DNA of 64,000 nt from Kutzneria buriramensis (GTDB lineage Bacteria; Actinomycetota; Actinomycetes; Mycobacteriales; Pseudonocardiaceae): NCBI RefSeq assembly GCF_003387475.1, contig NZ_QUNO01000006.1:124001-188000 (forward strand), given 5' to 3'. A program made the translations under genes and the position numbers. How positions within the stretch are numbered: position 1 is the stretch's first letter; every line of letters starts with the position of its first letter. Below, piece after piece: positions 29,997-38,669 of the stretch. Below the pieces are notes generated by a model. It was not told the origin of the DNA. It was given only the letters and a program-made list of their open reading frames with translations, and made no database searches.

Positions 29997-31382
29997 ATGC
30001 CCCAGCACGTCTTCCCCCGTCGGGCCCTGTTACGCGGCGCCGGCGGCCTCGGGTTGGCCGCCGTGCTCGCCGCGTGTGCGGCCGGCACGGACCCGGGCGG
30101 CACGCCGGCCGCCGGACCGGCGAAACCGGGCGGGACACTGCGGATCGGCATGCCGGTGCCGCCGACGGCCGTCGATCCGGTGACGATGCACGACGGTTCG
30201 GCGATCGCCATCGTCCAACTGGTGGCGGACTACCTCATCTGGTTGGACAGCGACTTCAGCCTCAAGCCGCGGCTGGCCGAGAAGTGGAGCGCGGAGAAAG
30301 GCAACCAGCAGTGGGCTTTCACGCTGCGCCAGGTCGTCACGTTCTCTGACGGCACGCCACTGGACGCCGCCGCGGTCAAGGCCTCGTTCGACCGGCTGCT
30401 CGACCCGGCGAAGAACTCGGCGGCGCTGGCCGCCTTCAAGACCGTGCTGGCCCAGGGCGGGGTCAGCGTCCGCGACAGCGCGACGGTGGTGTTCACCTTG
30501 CAGCGGCCGTTCTCCGACTTCCCGTACCTGGTGTCGGCCGGCAACTACAACGCGGTGATCCTCAAGTCCGACTACGCCGGCGGCTTCACGTCCAAGGCGA
30601 TCGGCACCGGGCCCTTCCTGCTCACCGACTACAACCCATCGACCGGGGCAACGCTCACCCGCAACCCCAAGTACTGGCAGCGCGGAAAGCCCTACCTGGA
30701 CGGCGTTCGGGTGAAGTTCTACGCCGACGCCCAGGCCGAGCAGTTGGCATTGCAGGGCGGCGACATCGACACGCTGGCGATCACCGACCCGTCGGTGATC
30801 CAGGAGGCCGGCGATGTCGTGCTGGACAGGGCGCCCGCGACCAGCATGACCGCCCTGACCCTGCGGGTCGACCAGCATCCCTTCGACCGCAAGGAAGTCC
30901 GCCAGGCCATCGCCTACGCGCTGGATCGGCCGGCGGTCAACGACGCCGTCGACAACGGTATCGCCCAGCTAGCCAACGACCACCTGTTCGCGCCGTTGTT
31001 CCCGAGCAGCCCCAAGGAGCCCAGCTCGCGGCACGTCCAGGTGGCGGTGGACGGCGTCGTCGTGGCCGACACCCGGCGGCCGGTGCTGGTGTTCGAGACC
31101 CGCTTGCCGGTGCGGTACTACATTCCGCCCGAGGACGTGGACCTGAGCCGGCTGGTCCGCAGCGTGTTGCGGACCCGCTGCCCGTACAAGGGAGAGGCAC
31201 GGTACTGGTCGGTGCGTGGCGGCCCGGACAACGTCGTGTGGACCTACCCGGACCCGATCCCGGCCGCCGCGGCAATCCGGAACCATGTGGCGTTCTACAA
31301 CGAGGTCGTCGACATCACCGTGGACGGTGAGCCGGTTGAGCGCCCGGTCACCGTGTTCACCGAGCGCTTGACGACCCGTTAG
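29997..31382 (+). CDS. In-frame fusion: truncated peptide-binding lipoprotein + DUF427
   Basis: A 461-residue chimera. Residues 1 to about 338 are the first two thirds of an ABC solute-binding protein, family 5, with a twin-arginine/lipobox signal (RRALLRGAG...VLAACAAG) and the family motif SDGTPLDAAAVKASFDRLLD. From about residue 340 the sequence becomes a complete DUF427 domain (VAVDGVVVADTRRPVLVFET, CPYKGEARYWSV, VAFYNEVVDI). A normal binding protein is about 520 residues and DUF427 proteins are cytosolic, so a deletion probably fused two genes near 31017. Permease partners are absent. Leu12 is a TTA codon (30030-30032). Function is doubtful although the frame is intact. Confidence 0.85.
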   Translation: MPQHVFPRRALLRGAGGLGLAAVLAACAAGTDPGGTPAAGPAKPGGTLRIGMPVPPTAVDPVTMHDGSAIAIVQLVADYLIWLDSDFSLKPRLAEKWSAEKGNQQWAFTLRQVVTFSDGTPLDAAAVKASFDRLLDPAKNSAALAAFKTVLAQGGVSVRDSATVVFTLQRPFSDFPYLVSAGNYNAVILKSDYAGGFTSKAIGTGPFLLTDYNPSTGATLTRNPKYWQRGKPYLDGVRVKFYADAQAEQLALQGGDIDTLAITDPSVIQEAGDVVLDRAPATSMTALTLRVDQHPFDRKEVRQAIAYALDRPAVNDAVDNGIAQLANDHLFAPLFPSSPKEPSSRHVQVAVDGVVVADTRRPVLVFETRLPVRYYIPPEDVDLSRLVRSVLRTRCPYKGEARYWSVRGGPDNVVWTYPDPIPAAAAIRNHVAFYNEVVDITVDGEPVERPVTVFTERLTTR

Positions 31383-31453
31383 GGCTTGGCCGCCGGTGCC
31401 ATTCCTCGGTGAGCTGCTGGTGGGACCGGACCCGGTCGGCTACTTGGGCCGCG

Positions 31454-31546
31454 ATGGCAGTGAAGGCGCAGGGCCACCGTCTGGTGTTGGCCAGCTCGGG
31501 CAAGCCGGAGCATGTGGAGCACTACCTCGATCTGTTGCGCGCCAGG
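31454..31546 (+). pseudogene. HAD-type phosphatase remnant
   Basis: One frame reads MAVKAQGHRLVLASSGKPEH then VEHYLDLL. This is the motif II region of a HAD-family hydrolase (the Ser of LASSGK binds phosphate). The rest of the gene is missing on both sides. It lies in a run of clipped genes. Confidence 0.5.
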
Positions 31547-32196
31547 ACAGCCGAATCTGTGCGGCGGGTGCGTCCGCCGACTACCCCGATCACGCCCCAC
31601 AGCACGACGAGCAGGCCGATCGAGACGACCAGCAGCGCCCTGATCACCGGGATCTCGGCCGGATCGACGAGGTCGCCGAGCCGGGGTGCGAGCACGCCGG
31701 CCGGGTCCTCCACGACGTCCACGTGGTCACCGGGGTCCGGCCGATCGTCCACCGCGACCGTGTCGCCGATCAGCGAGCCGTCCGGCCGGCGCAGACGGGC
31801 CGCGCAGGCCAGGCCGCCGCCCTTGGCGCGCTGGCAGCTGGTGGACACCACCGTCGCGGTGATGCGCGTGCCGTGGTCGGCCAGGTACCACAGCGAGCTC
31901 AGGCCGACCATGGCCATGCAGAACCAGGTGGCCAGCACCGTCGGGAACAACGGCCAGACCCGGCGGGTGAGCACGATCGCGACACTGGCCGCGATCGCCC
32001 CGCCGAGCACGCCCAGGATGAACGAGAAGACCTGCACGACGCCGCTGTCGCTGGTCGCGCCGACCCCGATCAGCCCGCAGACAAGCAGCGTGGTCAGCAG
32101 GCAGAGGCCGACGCGCACGGTGGTCCGGCGCCAGCCCCACGGGGCGAGCCGGTCCGATCCGGTCCGGGAATGGAAACGCGTGTCTTCGGCCGGCAT
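31522..32196 (-). CDS. Membrane protein with an external domain, unknown function
   Basis: A 224-residue protein with three hydrophobic segments near the N-terminus (VGLCLLTTLLVCGLIGVG, VFSFILGVLGGAIAASVAIV, LFPTVLATWFCMAMVGL). An external domain of about 75 residues with two Cys (TSCQRAKGGGLACAAR) follows, then a final helix (LLVVSIGLLVVLWGVIGVVG). The layout resembles DUF3592-type proteins, but I cannot name it. The 200 bases upstream, to 32394, hold no gene I can support. Confidence 0.65.
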   Translation of the reverse strand: MPAEDTRFHSRTGSDRLAPWGWRRTTVRVGLCLLTTLLVCGLIGVGATSDSGVVQVFSFILGVLGGAIAASVAIVLTRRVWPLFPTVLATWFCMAMVGLSSLWYLADHGTRITATVVSTSCQRAKGGGLACAARLRRPDGSLIGDTVAVDDRPDPGDHVDVVEDPAGVLAPRLGDLVDPAEIPVIRALLVVSIGLLVVLWGVIGVVGGRTRRTDSAVLARNRSR

Positions 32197-32394
32197 TCGT
32201 GGATTCTGGCACGTCAGTGCCCCACCAGGGCGCAGAACCGGAATTCCCTACCGGCCAGCCCAGGAGCAGCCGGCCAGCTCGCAACCAGCGTGCGCCGGAC
32301 GTCCTGAACGCACCCTCACGCCGCCGCGCGTGTGTGGCCTTCCGCTCCTGTCGATGGGCGGATGCATGCGAAATCGCGAGTGGGGACGGGAACG

Positions 32395-32868
32395 TCAGTC
32401 AATGCTGCCACCTATGGCCGGCTGGTGGCGGTTCGAGGCGGCGAGATCAGCAGGCGTGCCTTGCTCGAGAATGTGCCCGACCAGGTCCGTGGTCCATTGG
32501 ACGTATTCGACTTCCACGCCGTCGGCGTGCCCGGCGTAGAGGAAGCCGCCGGTAGGCGACGGTGTCGGTGGTGCGGTGATGGTGGCGTCCGCGTCGGTCA
32601 GGATGGCGTGCACGGCATCGAGATCGTCGACGACGACCGTGGCGGAGGCGTGTGCGTACTTCGCGCGTTCCTCGGCGGGACCGGCGATTACCAGGAAGTC
32701 GCCGATCGCCGCCAGCTCGATCGCGTGGAAGGGCAGTCGGAGGTGTGGTCGTTCGCCGGCGAGCCGCTGTAGCAGCGGGAGCGCGTCGTCGAGGTTGTCG
32801 CTCCACACGCGGGCGTAGGCGTTGAGGATGGTCACGTTCGTCGGTCGCTGGCCCATCACCAACGACAT
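32395..32868 (-). CDS. VOC/glyoxalase-fold protein
   Basis: A 157-residue single-domain protein of the vicinal oxygen chelate superfamily (AYARVWSDNLDDALPLLQRL, LRLPFHAIELAAIGDFLVIAG, GGFLYAGHADGVEVEYVQWT). Relatives include dioxygenases, resistance proteins and uncharacterised enzymes; no specific substrate is apparent. The start is uncertain: ATG 32868, ATG 32856 or a GTG nearer the first conserved residues at 32835. It stands alone among gene fragments. Confidence 0.75.
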   Translation of the reverse strand: MSLVMGQRPTNVTILNAYARVWSDNLDDALPLLQRLAGERPHLRLPFHAIELAAIGDFLVIAGPAEERAKYAHASATVVVDDLDAVHAILTDADATITAPPTPSPTGGFLYAGHADGVEVEYVQWTTDLVGHILEQGTPADLAASNRHQPAIGGSID

Positions 32869-33204
32869 CGCCGAAGCTGTCGCGCCCCAGTCGGCGACGC
32901 CATCGCCGATGTCGCGCTCACCTCGGCCAGCTCCTCAACTTGCCAGACTCTCCGGCCGCGCCGCTGGACCCGCCAGCCCCGACGTCAACCGCCCGATGCC
33001 GTGTTCGAGCCCCTGGCCCGGACACTGCTGCCCGACGCGGTCATCGTCGCCGAATCGCCAACCGCCCCTCTGTGTCATCTGGGGCACGCTGCCATGGGAG
33101 ATCAGTCCCGCGAGCGCCGCCACCCACGGCCCCTGCACCTGTCAAGATCCGGCCGGCGACGCATGCCCGGGAATAGCGCCGCGAGCCAGGACGTTCGGGT
33201 CCAC

Positions 33205-33633
33205 ATGCCGAAAGCGTTCACCGAGGCCGAACGTCAGCAGTTCCTCGCGGGAAAGCACGTCGCCGTGCTGTCGGTTGCCGCCGACGGCCGCCCGCCGGCC
33301 AGCGTCCCGATCTGGTACGACTACACCCCAGGAGGGAACATCCGGGTCAACACGGGCGTCTCGCGGCGCAAGGCCAAGCTCATCGAGCGGGCCGGCGCGG
33401 TGACCCTTGTGGTTCAGCGCGAAGAGTTGCCCTACCAGTACGTGGTCGTCGAGGGCACCGTCGTCGAGGCCACCACGCCGTCACCGGCGGAGGCTCGGGA
33501 AGCTATCGCCATCCGTTATCTCGGCGAGGAAGGCGGACGCGAGTTCGCGCACCGCGTCGACGGTAGCGACAGTGTGTTGTTCACCGTCCGCCCCGACCGC
33601 TGGTTCACTGCCGACTTCTCCGCCGACTTGTAG
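33205..33633 (+). CDS. Pyridoxamine-phosphate-oxidase-fold flavin or F420 protein
   Basis: A 142-residue split-barrel protein (FLAGKHVAVLSVAADGRPPA, SVPIWYDYTPGGNIRVNTGV, KAKLIERAGAVTLVVQREEL, YVVVEGTVVEA). Such proteins bind FMN or F420 and reduce small substrates. I chose ATG 33205 because the longer frame upstream has no family similarity. KtzT, the piperazate synthase, belongs to a different flavin-like family of about 200 residues, so this is not a good candidate for that missing step. Confidence 0.8.
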   Translation: MPKAFTEAERQQFLAGKHVAVLSVAADGRPPASVPIWYDYTPGGNIRVNTGVSRRKAKLIERAGAVTLVVQREELPYQYVVVEGTVVEATTPSPAEAREAIAIRYLGEEGGREFAHRVDGSDSVLFTVRPDRWFTADFSADL

Positions 33634-33789
33634 TCCGGCCATGCCCGACCGTGAGCCACGGGGGGTACGGGGTTGAGGGGCATCAGCGGCAACACTGACC
33701 GCACGCTCATAGCTGCGAGCCTCCAGGCATCGCGAGGACAGCAGAGCGTCGAACACCTAGTCGACCGCAGTGCGAAAGTCGAGAGGTGA

Positions 33790-34015
33790 TGTCGTGGACC
33801 GGCGTGATGGCCGTGGGGAGGACGACCAGCCCGTCCAGCACCACGCGGCTGCCGCTCACCCTGGTCAGCTGGATTGTATGGCCGCCAGGGGTGAACCCTG
33901 TGACGGACACCAGGGCCTGCTCGGCGGTGCGGGTCACCCGAGCCGGCTACGGACACCGCCTGGTTCAACGCGCCGTCCACATACACGTTGATGCTGCCCT
34001 CGTCGCTGTTCAGGC
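33790..34015 (-). pseudogene. Remnant of a secreted carbohydrate-binding or glycosidase protein
   Basis: The minus strand reads LNSDEGSINVYVDGALNQAV in one frame, then VSVTGFTPGGHTIQLTRVSG and SRVVLDGLVVLP in the next frame. This is typical of the galactose-binding-like end of a secreted polysaccharide enzyme. One frameshift near 33940 and loss of the N-terminal part make it a pseudogene. Confidence 0.45.
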
Positions 34016-34107
34016 CCGGCGAGTCGGTCGAGGACCTGGTGTGGGACCTCGAACAGGGCTTCGCCCACCTCGCCGCCACCGTGCGGGAGGAGGTCCCGTC
34101 GGCATGA
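34016..34107 (+). pseudogene. C-terminal remnant of a PLP sulfhydrylase-type enzyme
   Basis: The last 30 codons read GESVEDLVWDLEQGFAHLAA followed by TVREEVPSA and a stop. This is the style of the C-terminus of O-acetylhomoserine sulfhydrylase and related Cys/Met-metabolism enzymes. The stop overlaps the ATG of the CoA-binding remnant (ATGA), a pairing I remember from intact actinomycete operons. All else is lost. Confidence 0.35.
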
Positions 34108-34212
34108 CCGTTCCTGAGCGCTACCAGGATCCGCTCGAAATTCGGCGGGTCCTCGACACCGCGCGGACCGTCGCGATCGTGGGCCTGTCGAACAACCAGC
34201 TGCGCGCCGGAA
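34104..34212 (+). pseudogene. N-terminal remnant of a CoA-binding protein
   Basis: TVPERYQDPLEIRRVLDTAR and TVAIVGLSNNQLRA form the start of a YccU-like CoA-binding (Rossmann) protein, normally about 140 residues. The similarity stops at about 34205, where it meets a quinone reductase fragment coming from the other strand. The frame closes after ten unrelated residues. Confidence 0.6.
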
Positions 34213-34214
34213 CA

Positions 34215-34381
34215 AAGGGAAGTTCGACCGCCGGCGAATAGGTCCCGGTGACCCGGGAGACGTCGGCATGGTTCACCCCTGCCGCGGTGACGGCCACGAC
34301 GAGCCGCCCGTCGCCCGCCACGGGCTCGGTCACCGCGAGTGCCTCAGGGCCACCGAACGGCGTGACCTGTATCGCCCGCAT
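34215..34381 (-). pseudogene. N-terminal remnant of a quinone oxidoreductase (MDR family)
   Basis: MRAIQVTPFGGPEALAVTEP, then VTAAGVNHADVSRVTGTYSP and AVELPFVP, form the classical start of a medium-chain NADPH:quinone reductase. About 55 of roughly 320 residues remain. It runs head-on into the CoA-binding fragment, so one deletion removed both 3' ends. Confidence 0.65.
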
Positions 34382-34533
34382 GACATCGCACGATAGGCGC
34401 AGTCGGCCCGTACCACCCTGACGTCCATATTATGGGAGTTTCAGCCTTGTGGTCTGCGGCAAGAGGTAGACGTGAGGTTCCCGCATGGTGGTCAGGCGCT
34501 TCGATGGGCATGCCGTTGGGCTGTAACCGGGGC

Positions 34534-35412
34534 ATGACTGCATCGCTCGATCTCGAGCACCTGCGGACGCTGGTCGCGATCGCCGAGTGCGGCGGCTTCG
34601 GCAAGGCAGCGGCGGCGCGGCACATCAGCCAGCCGGCGCTGAGCCAGCACGTGCGGCTGCTCGAACGGGGCCTCAAGCGCAAGCTGTTCGAGCGGGACGG
34701 GCGGCACATGCGCCTCACCCACGACGGCGAGCAGGTGCTGGCCGAGGCGCGGCGGATCATCGACGTCCACGACGCGGCGCTGACGCGCCTTGCGGCAGAG
34801 CCGGACAAGACGATCGTCGTCGGCTCGACCGAGCACAGCGCGGGCCAGATCCTGCCGGAGATGATTCGCGCGCTCAGGGCCGCGTTCCCCGACAGCGCCA
34901 CCCGGTTCGAGATCGGTCGGTCCACCCAGCTGGCCGAGGCGGTCGGCAAGGGGACGGTCGACTTCGCGTTCGTGCTCGACCCCAGCGGCCGGGGAGCGGG
35001 ACATCTGGTGGGGCAGCTGCCGCTGGTCTGGTACGCGGCGCGCGGATGGACGCCGCCGACGGATGGCCAAGCGTGGCCGCTGATCGCATTCGAGGAACCG
35101 TGCGGCCTGCGCGACCGGGCGCAGTCGACCCTCGTCGACGATGGGCTCCGCGTCGAAGTCGTGGCTCAGTCGACGACGCTGGAGGGCGTGCTGGCCGGCG
35201 TCCGCGCCGGTCTGGGCGTGGCCCTGTTGCCCAACGCGGGCGGGCGGGCGGAGGGACTGAGCGTCCAGGGCGAACTGCCCGACGCCGGCACGGTGCACCT
35301 CCGGATGGTCGTGCGCCGTGGCCTGGCGCCGGCGGTCGAGCAGACCGCGCTCGCGGGCGGCACCGAGTTCTTCACCCAGCGACCCCACCTGCATCTGGTG
35401 CGGGGCGCGTGA
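34534..35412 (+). CDS. LysR-type transcriptional regulator
   Basis: A 292-residue regulator with an N-terminal winged helix-turn-helix (LDLEHLRTLVAIAECGGFGK, HISQPALSQHVRLLE) and a periplasmic-binding-protein-like effector domain (TIVVGSTEHSAGQILPEMI, ALRAAFPDS). I chose ATG 34534, which gives the family N-terminus; the frame is open further upstream. Its natural target is probably the monooxygenase gene downstream in the same direction, now truncated. The 150 bases upstream hold the clipped quinone reductase. Confidence 0.9.
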   Translation: MTASLDLEHLRTLVAIAECGGFGKAAAARHISQPALSQHVRLLERGLKRKLFERDGRHMRLTHDGEQVLAEARRIIDVHDAALTRLAAEPDKTIVVGSTEHSAGQILPEMIRALRAAFPDSATRFEIGRSTQLAEAVGKGTVDFAFVLDPSGRGAGHLVGQLPLVWYAARGWTPPTDGQAWPLIAFEEPCGLRDRAQSTLVDDGLRVEVVAQSTTLEGVLAGVRAGLGVALLPNAGGRAEGLSVQGELPDAGTVHLRMVVRRGLAPAVEQTALAGGTEFFTQRPHLHLVRGA

Positions 35413-35530
35413 GGTCGATAAGGCCGGGCTATCGAAATCGATCGCGCACTTGTCTTGGACGTGGCCAGCACGGCCGCCATACGTTCCCAGCGCGGCACCC
35501 GGCACCACAGACAGGGGATCGGAACCGTCA

Positions 35531-35817
35531 TGACCAGCGCGCCCTCCTTCGACCAGGCGATCCCGGCGACCGCCGCGCGGAAGGTCGAGTTCATCAGCCT
35601 GTCGCACCTCAACCCGTCGACGGAACTGAACCCGGTCCCGACCAGGGGCATCGACGTGGCGTACTTCCGCACCTACGTCCAGGCGCTGGAAGAAGGCGGG
35701 TTCGACTACACGCTGCTGCCCTACGGGGCGGCGGGCGCGGACTCGTTCGTGGTCGCCTCGGCGGTCGGCCAGCTCACCGAGCGGATCAAGCCGATCGTCG
35801 CGCTCCGGCGCTGTTGA
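35531..35817 (+). pseudogene. Luciferase-like flavin monooxygenase, truncated
   Basis: The first 95 residues of an LLM-class FMNH2-dependent monooxygenase of the alkanesulfonate (SsuD) type: KVEFISLSHLNPSTELNPVP, VQALEEGGFDYTLLPYG, SAVGQLTERIKPIVALR. Intact relatives have about 370 residues. The similarity ends at 35812 and the frame stops at once, where an arylsulfotransferase fragment starts on the other strand. The LysR gene upstream is its likely former regulator. Confidence 0.7.
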
Positions 35818-35925
35818 GCTCCTGGCCGGGCGCGGCCACCGGCGTGAACGAGCTGGCCTTGCCGCCGAGCTGCCACAGGATCCGGCCGTCCCAGCGGGAG
35901 ATCTCGTAGCTGGCCCAGGTCAGGA
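35815..35925 (-). pseudogene. Arylsulfotransferase-like remnant
   Basis: Read on the minus strand, the segment gives TWASYEISRWDGRILWQLGG followed by KASSFTPVAAPGQELN. This resembles the conserved repeat region of secreted arylsulfotransferase (ASST) proteins. Nothing else of the gene remains. Confidence 0.45.
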
Positions 35926-35934
35926 GATCGTAAC

Positions 35935-36580
<646 letters not shown>

Positions 36581-36633
36581 GCGGTGTCGGGCTGATGTGT
36601 GATCGAGGCCGCGCCGGACTCGGACGTCGCCGC

Positions 36634-37812
36634 TCAGGGAATGAAGGTCACCTCCGGGTACCGACGGGATGGACCGTCCAGCAGGTGGCCCTGGTGTCGA
36701 AGCTGCAGGTCGAAGAATGCCAGCGGATAGGCCCGCTGCACCGCCTCGACGCGTTCCGGCCGGGGCGTGCCGATCTGCTTGTCGATCTCGTCCTGGGACC
36801 AGCCGAGCAGCGGCGCGATCTGCGGCACGATCAGCTCCTCGTCCCCATAGGAGACGTGTGCCGCGCCGGGAAGTCCGGTGTTGAGCCGCCAACCACGCAG
36901 GTTCGACCAGAACGTCTGCTGGTCGGCCAGCAGCTTTCGGCTGGTACGGTTGGCGTCCATCAACATGAACGGCCGATCAAGCCCGCCGGTGACCACCGGA
37001 CCGAACATCGGACCGTCCATGCTGAGGCCAGCCCTGATCCGCCGATCCTCGAACATGGTGTTGGCGGTGGCGCTGCCGCCGGCGGACTCGCCGAACGTGC
37101 CGATGCGGCACAGATCCAGCGCACCACGGAGGCCGTCGGGCAGTCGGCGGCGTTCGGCGTCGGGGTTGCCTCCGGTGTTGAGCAGCCGCAGTTGGTCGAG
37201 CACGAACCGGACGTCAGCCACCCGCGTCCGCGCCGGATCAGCCTCCACACCGTCGGGCAACCCCCGCACCACGTGGCCGTCGGGGAACTCCACCACCTCC
37301 GCGTCGTAGGTGTGGTCGATCGTGACCACCAGATAACCCCGACTCGCCAGCTCCTCCACCACCACCGTGCTCGCCGACCGGACGGAGCCGTGGCCGGGCG
37401 AGTACACCACGATCGGCAGCCGGCCCTCGTGCCGGTCGACCGGAGCGCCCTCGTGGCCGTGGGTCAGCGGAACTCGGACCTGACCAGGGGTGAGCCCGTT
37501 GTCGGCGAGAAACCGGGCCGCCGCCCCCGCCGGAAGCCAGGGCACCACCGGATACCCTCCGATACGGCCGGTCGGGTACCACAGGCTGATCATCAGTTCC
37601 CGCGGCGCGTTCCGGGCGGCCGTCGGGTCATGCCGGGACGGGTCAACGAGATGCAGAGACACCGTGCCGACCGAATGGGGTCCGGTGGGCGGCGGCAGGG
37701 TGAGCTGGAGTGGCCCCGCCGCCGGGGTGGCGTTGGCCGCGTGGATGGATCCCACCACGCACAACGCGCCGATGCCCAGGGCCGCGAGGCGTCCCATGCG
37801 GCTTGCTTTCAC
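36634..37812 (-). CDS. Secreted alpha/beta hydrolase, PAF-acetylhydrolase/lipase-like
   Basis: A 392-residue secreted hydrolase. It has a signal sequence (MGRLAALGIGALCVVGSIHA), an oxyanion-type motif VVYSPGHGSVRS, the nucleophile elbow GTFGESAGG and a late His in LRHQGHLLDGP. The arrangement resembles actinomycete lipases related to platelet-activating-factor acetylhydrolase; an ester or lipid substrate is expected. I chose GTG 37812, which has GAGG five bases upstream, over the ATG at residue 6. It is the last gene before the fragment zone and reads away from the ABC operon. Confidence 0.82.
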   Translation of the reverse strand: MKASRMGRLAALGIGALCVVGSIHAANATPAAGPLQLTLPPPTGPHSVGTVSLHLVDPSRHDPTAARNAPRELMISLWYPTGRIGGYPVVPWLPAGAAARFLADNGLTPGQVRVPLTHGHEGAPVDRHEGRLPIVVYSPGHGSVRSASTVVVEELASRGYLVVTIDHTYDAEVVEFPDGHVVRGLPDGVEADPARTRVADVRFVLDQLRLLNTGGNPDAERRRLPDGLRGALDLCRIGTFGESAGGSATANTMFEDRRIRAGLSMDGPMFGPVVTGGLDRPFMLMDANRTSRKLLADQQTFWSNLRGWRLNTGLPGAAHVSYGDEELIVPQIAPLLGWSQDEIDKQIGTPRPERVEAVQRAYPLAFFDLQLRHQGHLLDGPSRRYPEVTFIP

Positions 37813-37886
37813 ACGCTCTCCTCGGGTTGTGATTGTTGCTGTCATTGGCCTTTGGGGTCGCGGCCACCGAAGTGCCAAGCCCGGGC

Positions 37887-38669
37887 TCAGACGTCGTGGT
37901 GGGTCAGGCGCCAGGCCGCCGCCGTGACGCTGACGGTGAGGTAGGTCAGGCAGACGACCAGGGCGAATCCCGCGGTCGGCCAGTCGGGGTCGTGGAACGT
38001 TGTCCACGTCAGGCCTTCTGCTGCCGCGGCCGGAGCCCAATGGATCAAGGCCGTGGAGCCGTCGGGGGAGATCGCCTTGAACACCATGGTGGACAGGAAC
38101 AGCAGGCCGGTGGTGAGTGCGATCGCGCCCGCGGTGTGCCGGAGCAGGGTGCCGATCGCGGCGCCGAGGATCGTGACTGTGCCCAGGTAGAAACCCTGGC
38201 CCAGCACCGCGCGCAGGACGTTCGGGTCGCCGAGTGTGACGTCCAGGTGCTTGCCCGCCAGCACGCACTGCCCGGCGAAGAAGGCGGCGAACGCCAGCGC
38301 CTCCCCGACCACCAGCGCCACGGCGCCGAGGACGAGCAGCTTCGCCGCGAGCACCTGGCCGCGCCGGGGCGCCGCGGCGAAGGTCGAGCGAATTGTGCCC
38401 GTGCCGTATTCCGTGGTGACGGCCAGGATGCCGAGCAGCCCGAAAGCCAGCTGTGCCACCTGGAATCCGGTGAGCGTCGTGAACACGGGATCGAACTCGG
38501 CGCGGGCGCGAGCTGCCCAGCCGTCCCATGCGCCGACTGTCGAGCGGGCCTGGAACACCGCGATCCCGATGGTGGCGACCGTCGCGACGGCGAGGATCAA
38601 CGGTGTCGACCGGACCGAGCGCAGTTTGGTCCACTCGGCGGCGACCAGGCTGGTCGGGAACAGGGTCAT
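37887..38669 (-). CDS. ABC-2 type transporter permease
   Basis: A 260-residue membrane protein with about six helices and the ABC-2 permease look (SLVAAEWTKLRSVRSTPLIL, QLAFGLLGILAVTTEYGTGT, IRSTFAAAPRRGQVLAAKLL). The E(W/F)xKLRSxRS opening is typical of actinomycete permeases paired with bacitracin- or antibiotic-type ATPases. The start overlaps the ATPase stop (ATGA). The divergent NarL-type two-component system suggests it answers cell-envelope or antibiotic stress. Confidence 0.9.
   Translation of the reverse strand: MTLFPTSLVAAEWTKLRSVRSTPLILAVATVATIGIAVFQARSTVGAWDGWAARARAEFDPVFTTLTGFQVAQLAFGLLGILAVTTEYGTGTIRSTFAAAPRRGQVLAAKLLVLGAVALVVGEALAFAAFFAGQCVLAGKHLDVTLGDPNVLRAVLGQGFYLGTVTILGAAIGTLLRHTAGAIALTTGLLFLSTMVFKAISPDGSTALIHWAPAAAAEGLTWTTFHDPDWPTAGFALVVCLTYLTVSVTAAAWRLTHHDV

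Noticed and set aside
33001-33204. Possible TPP-enzyme fragment (FEPLARTLLPDAVIVAESPT) upstream of the PPOX gene
   Set aside because: It vaguely resembles benzoylformate decarboxylase, but only about 20 residues match by eye, which is too little to support.
33205-33633. Possible piperazate synthase (KtzT)
   Set aside because: The fold is a short PPOX-type split barrel with F420/FMN-protein features; it lacks the length and sequence I associate with KtzT and lies far from the cluster.
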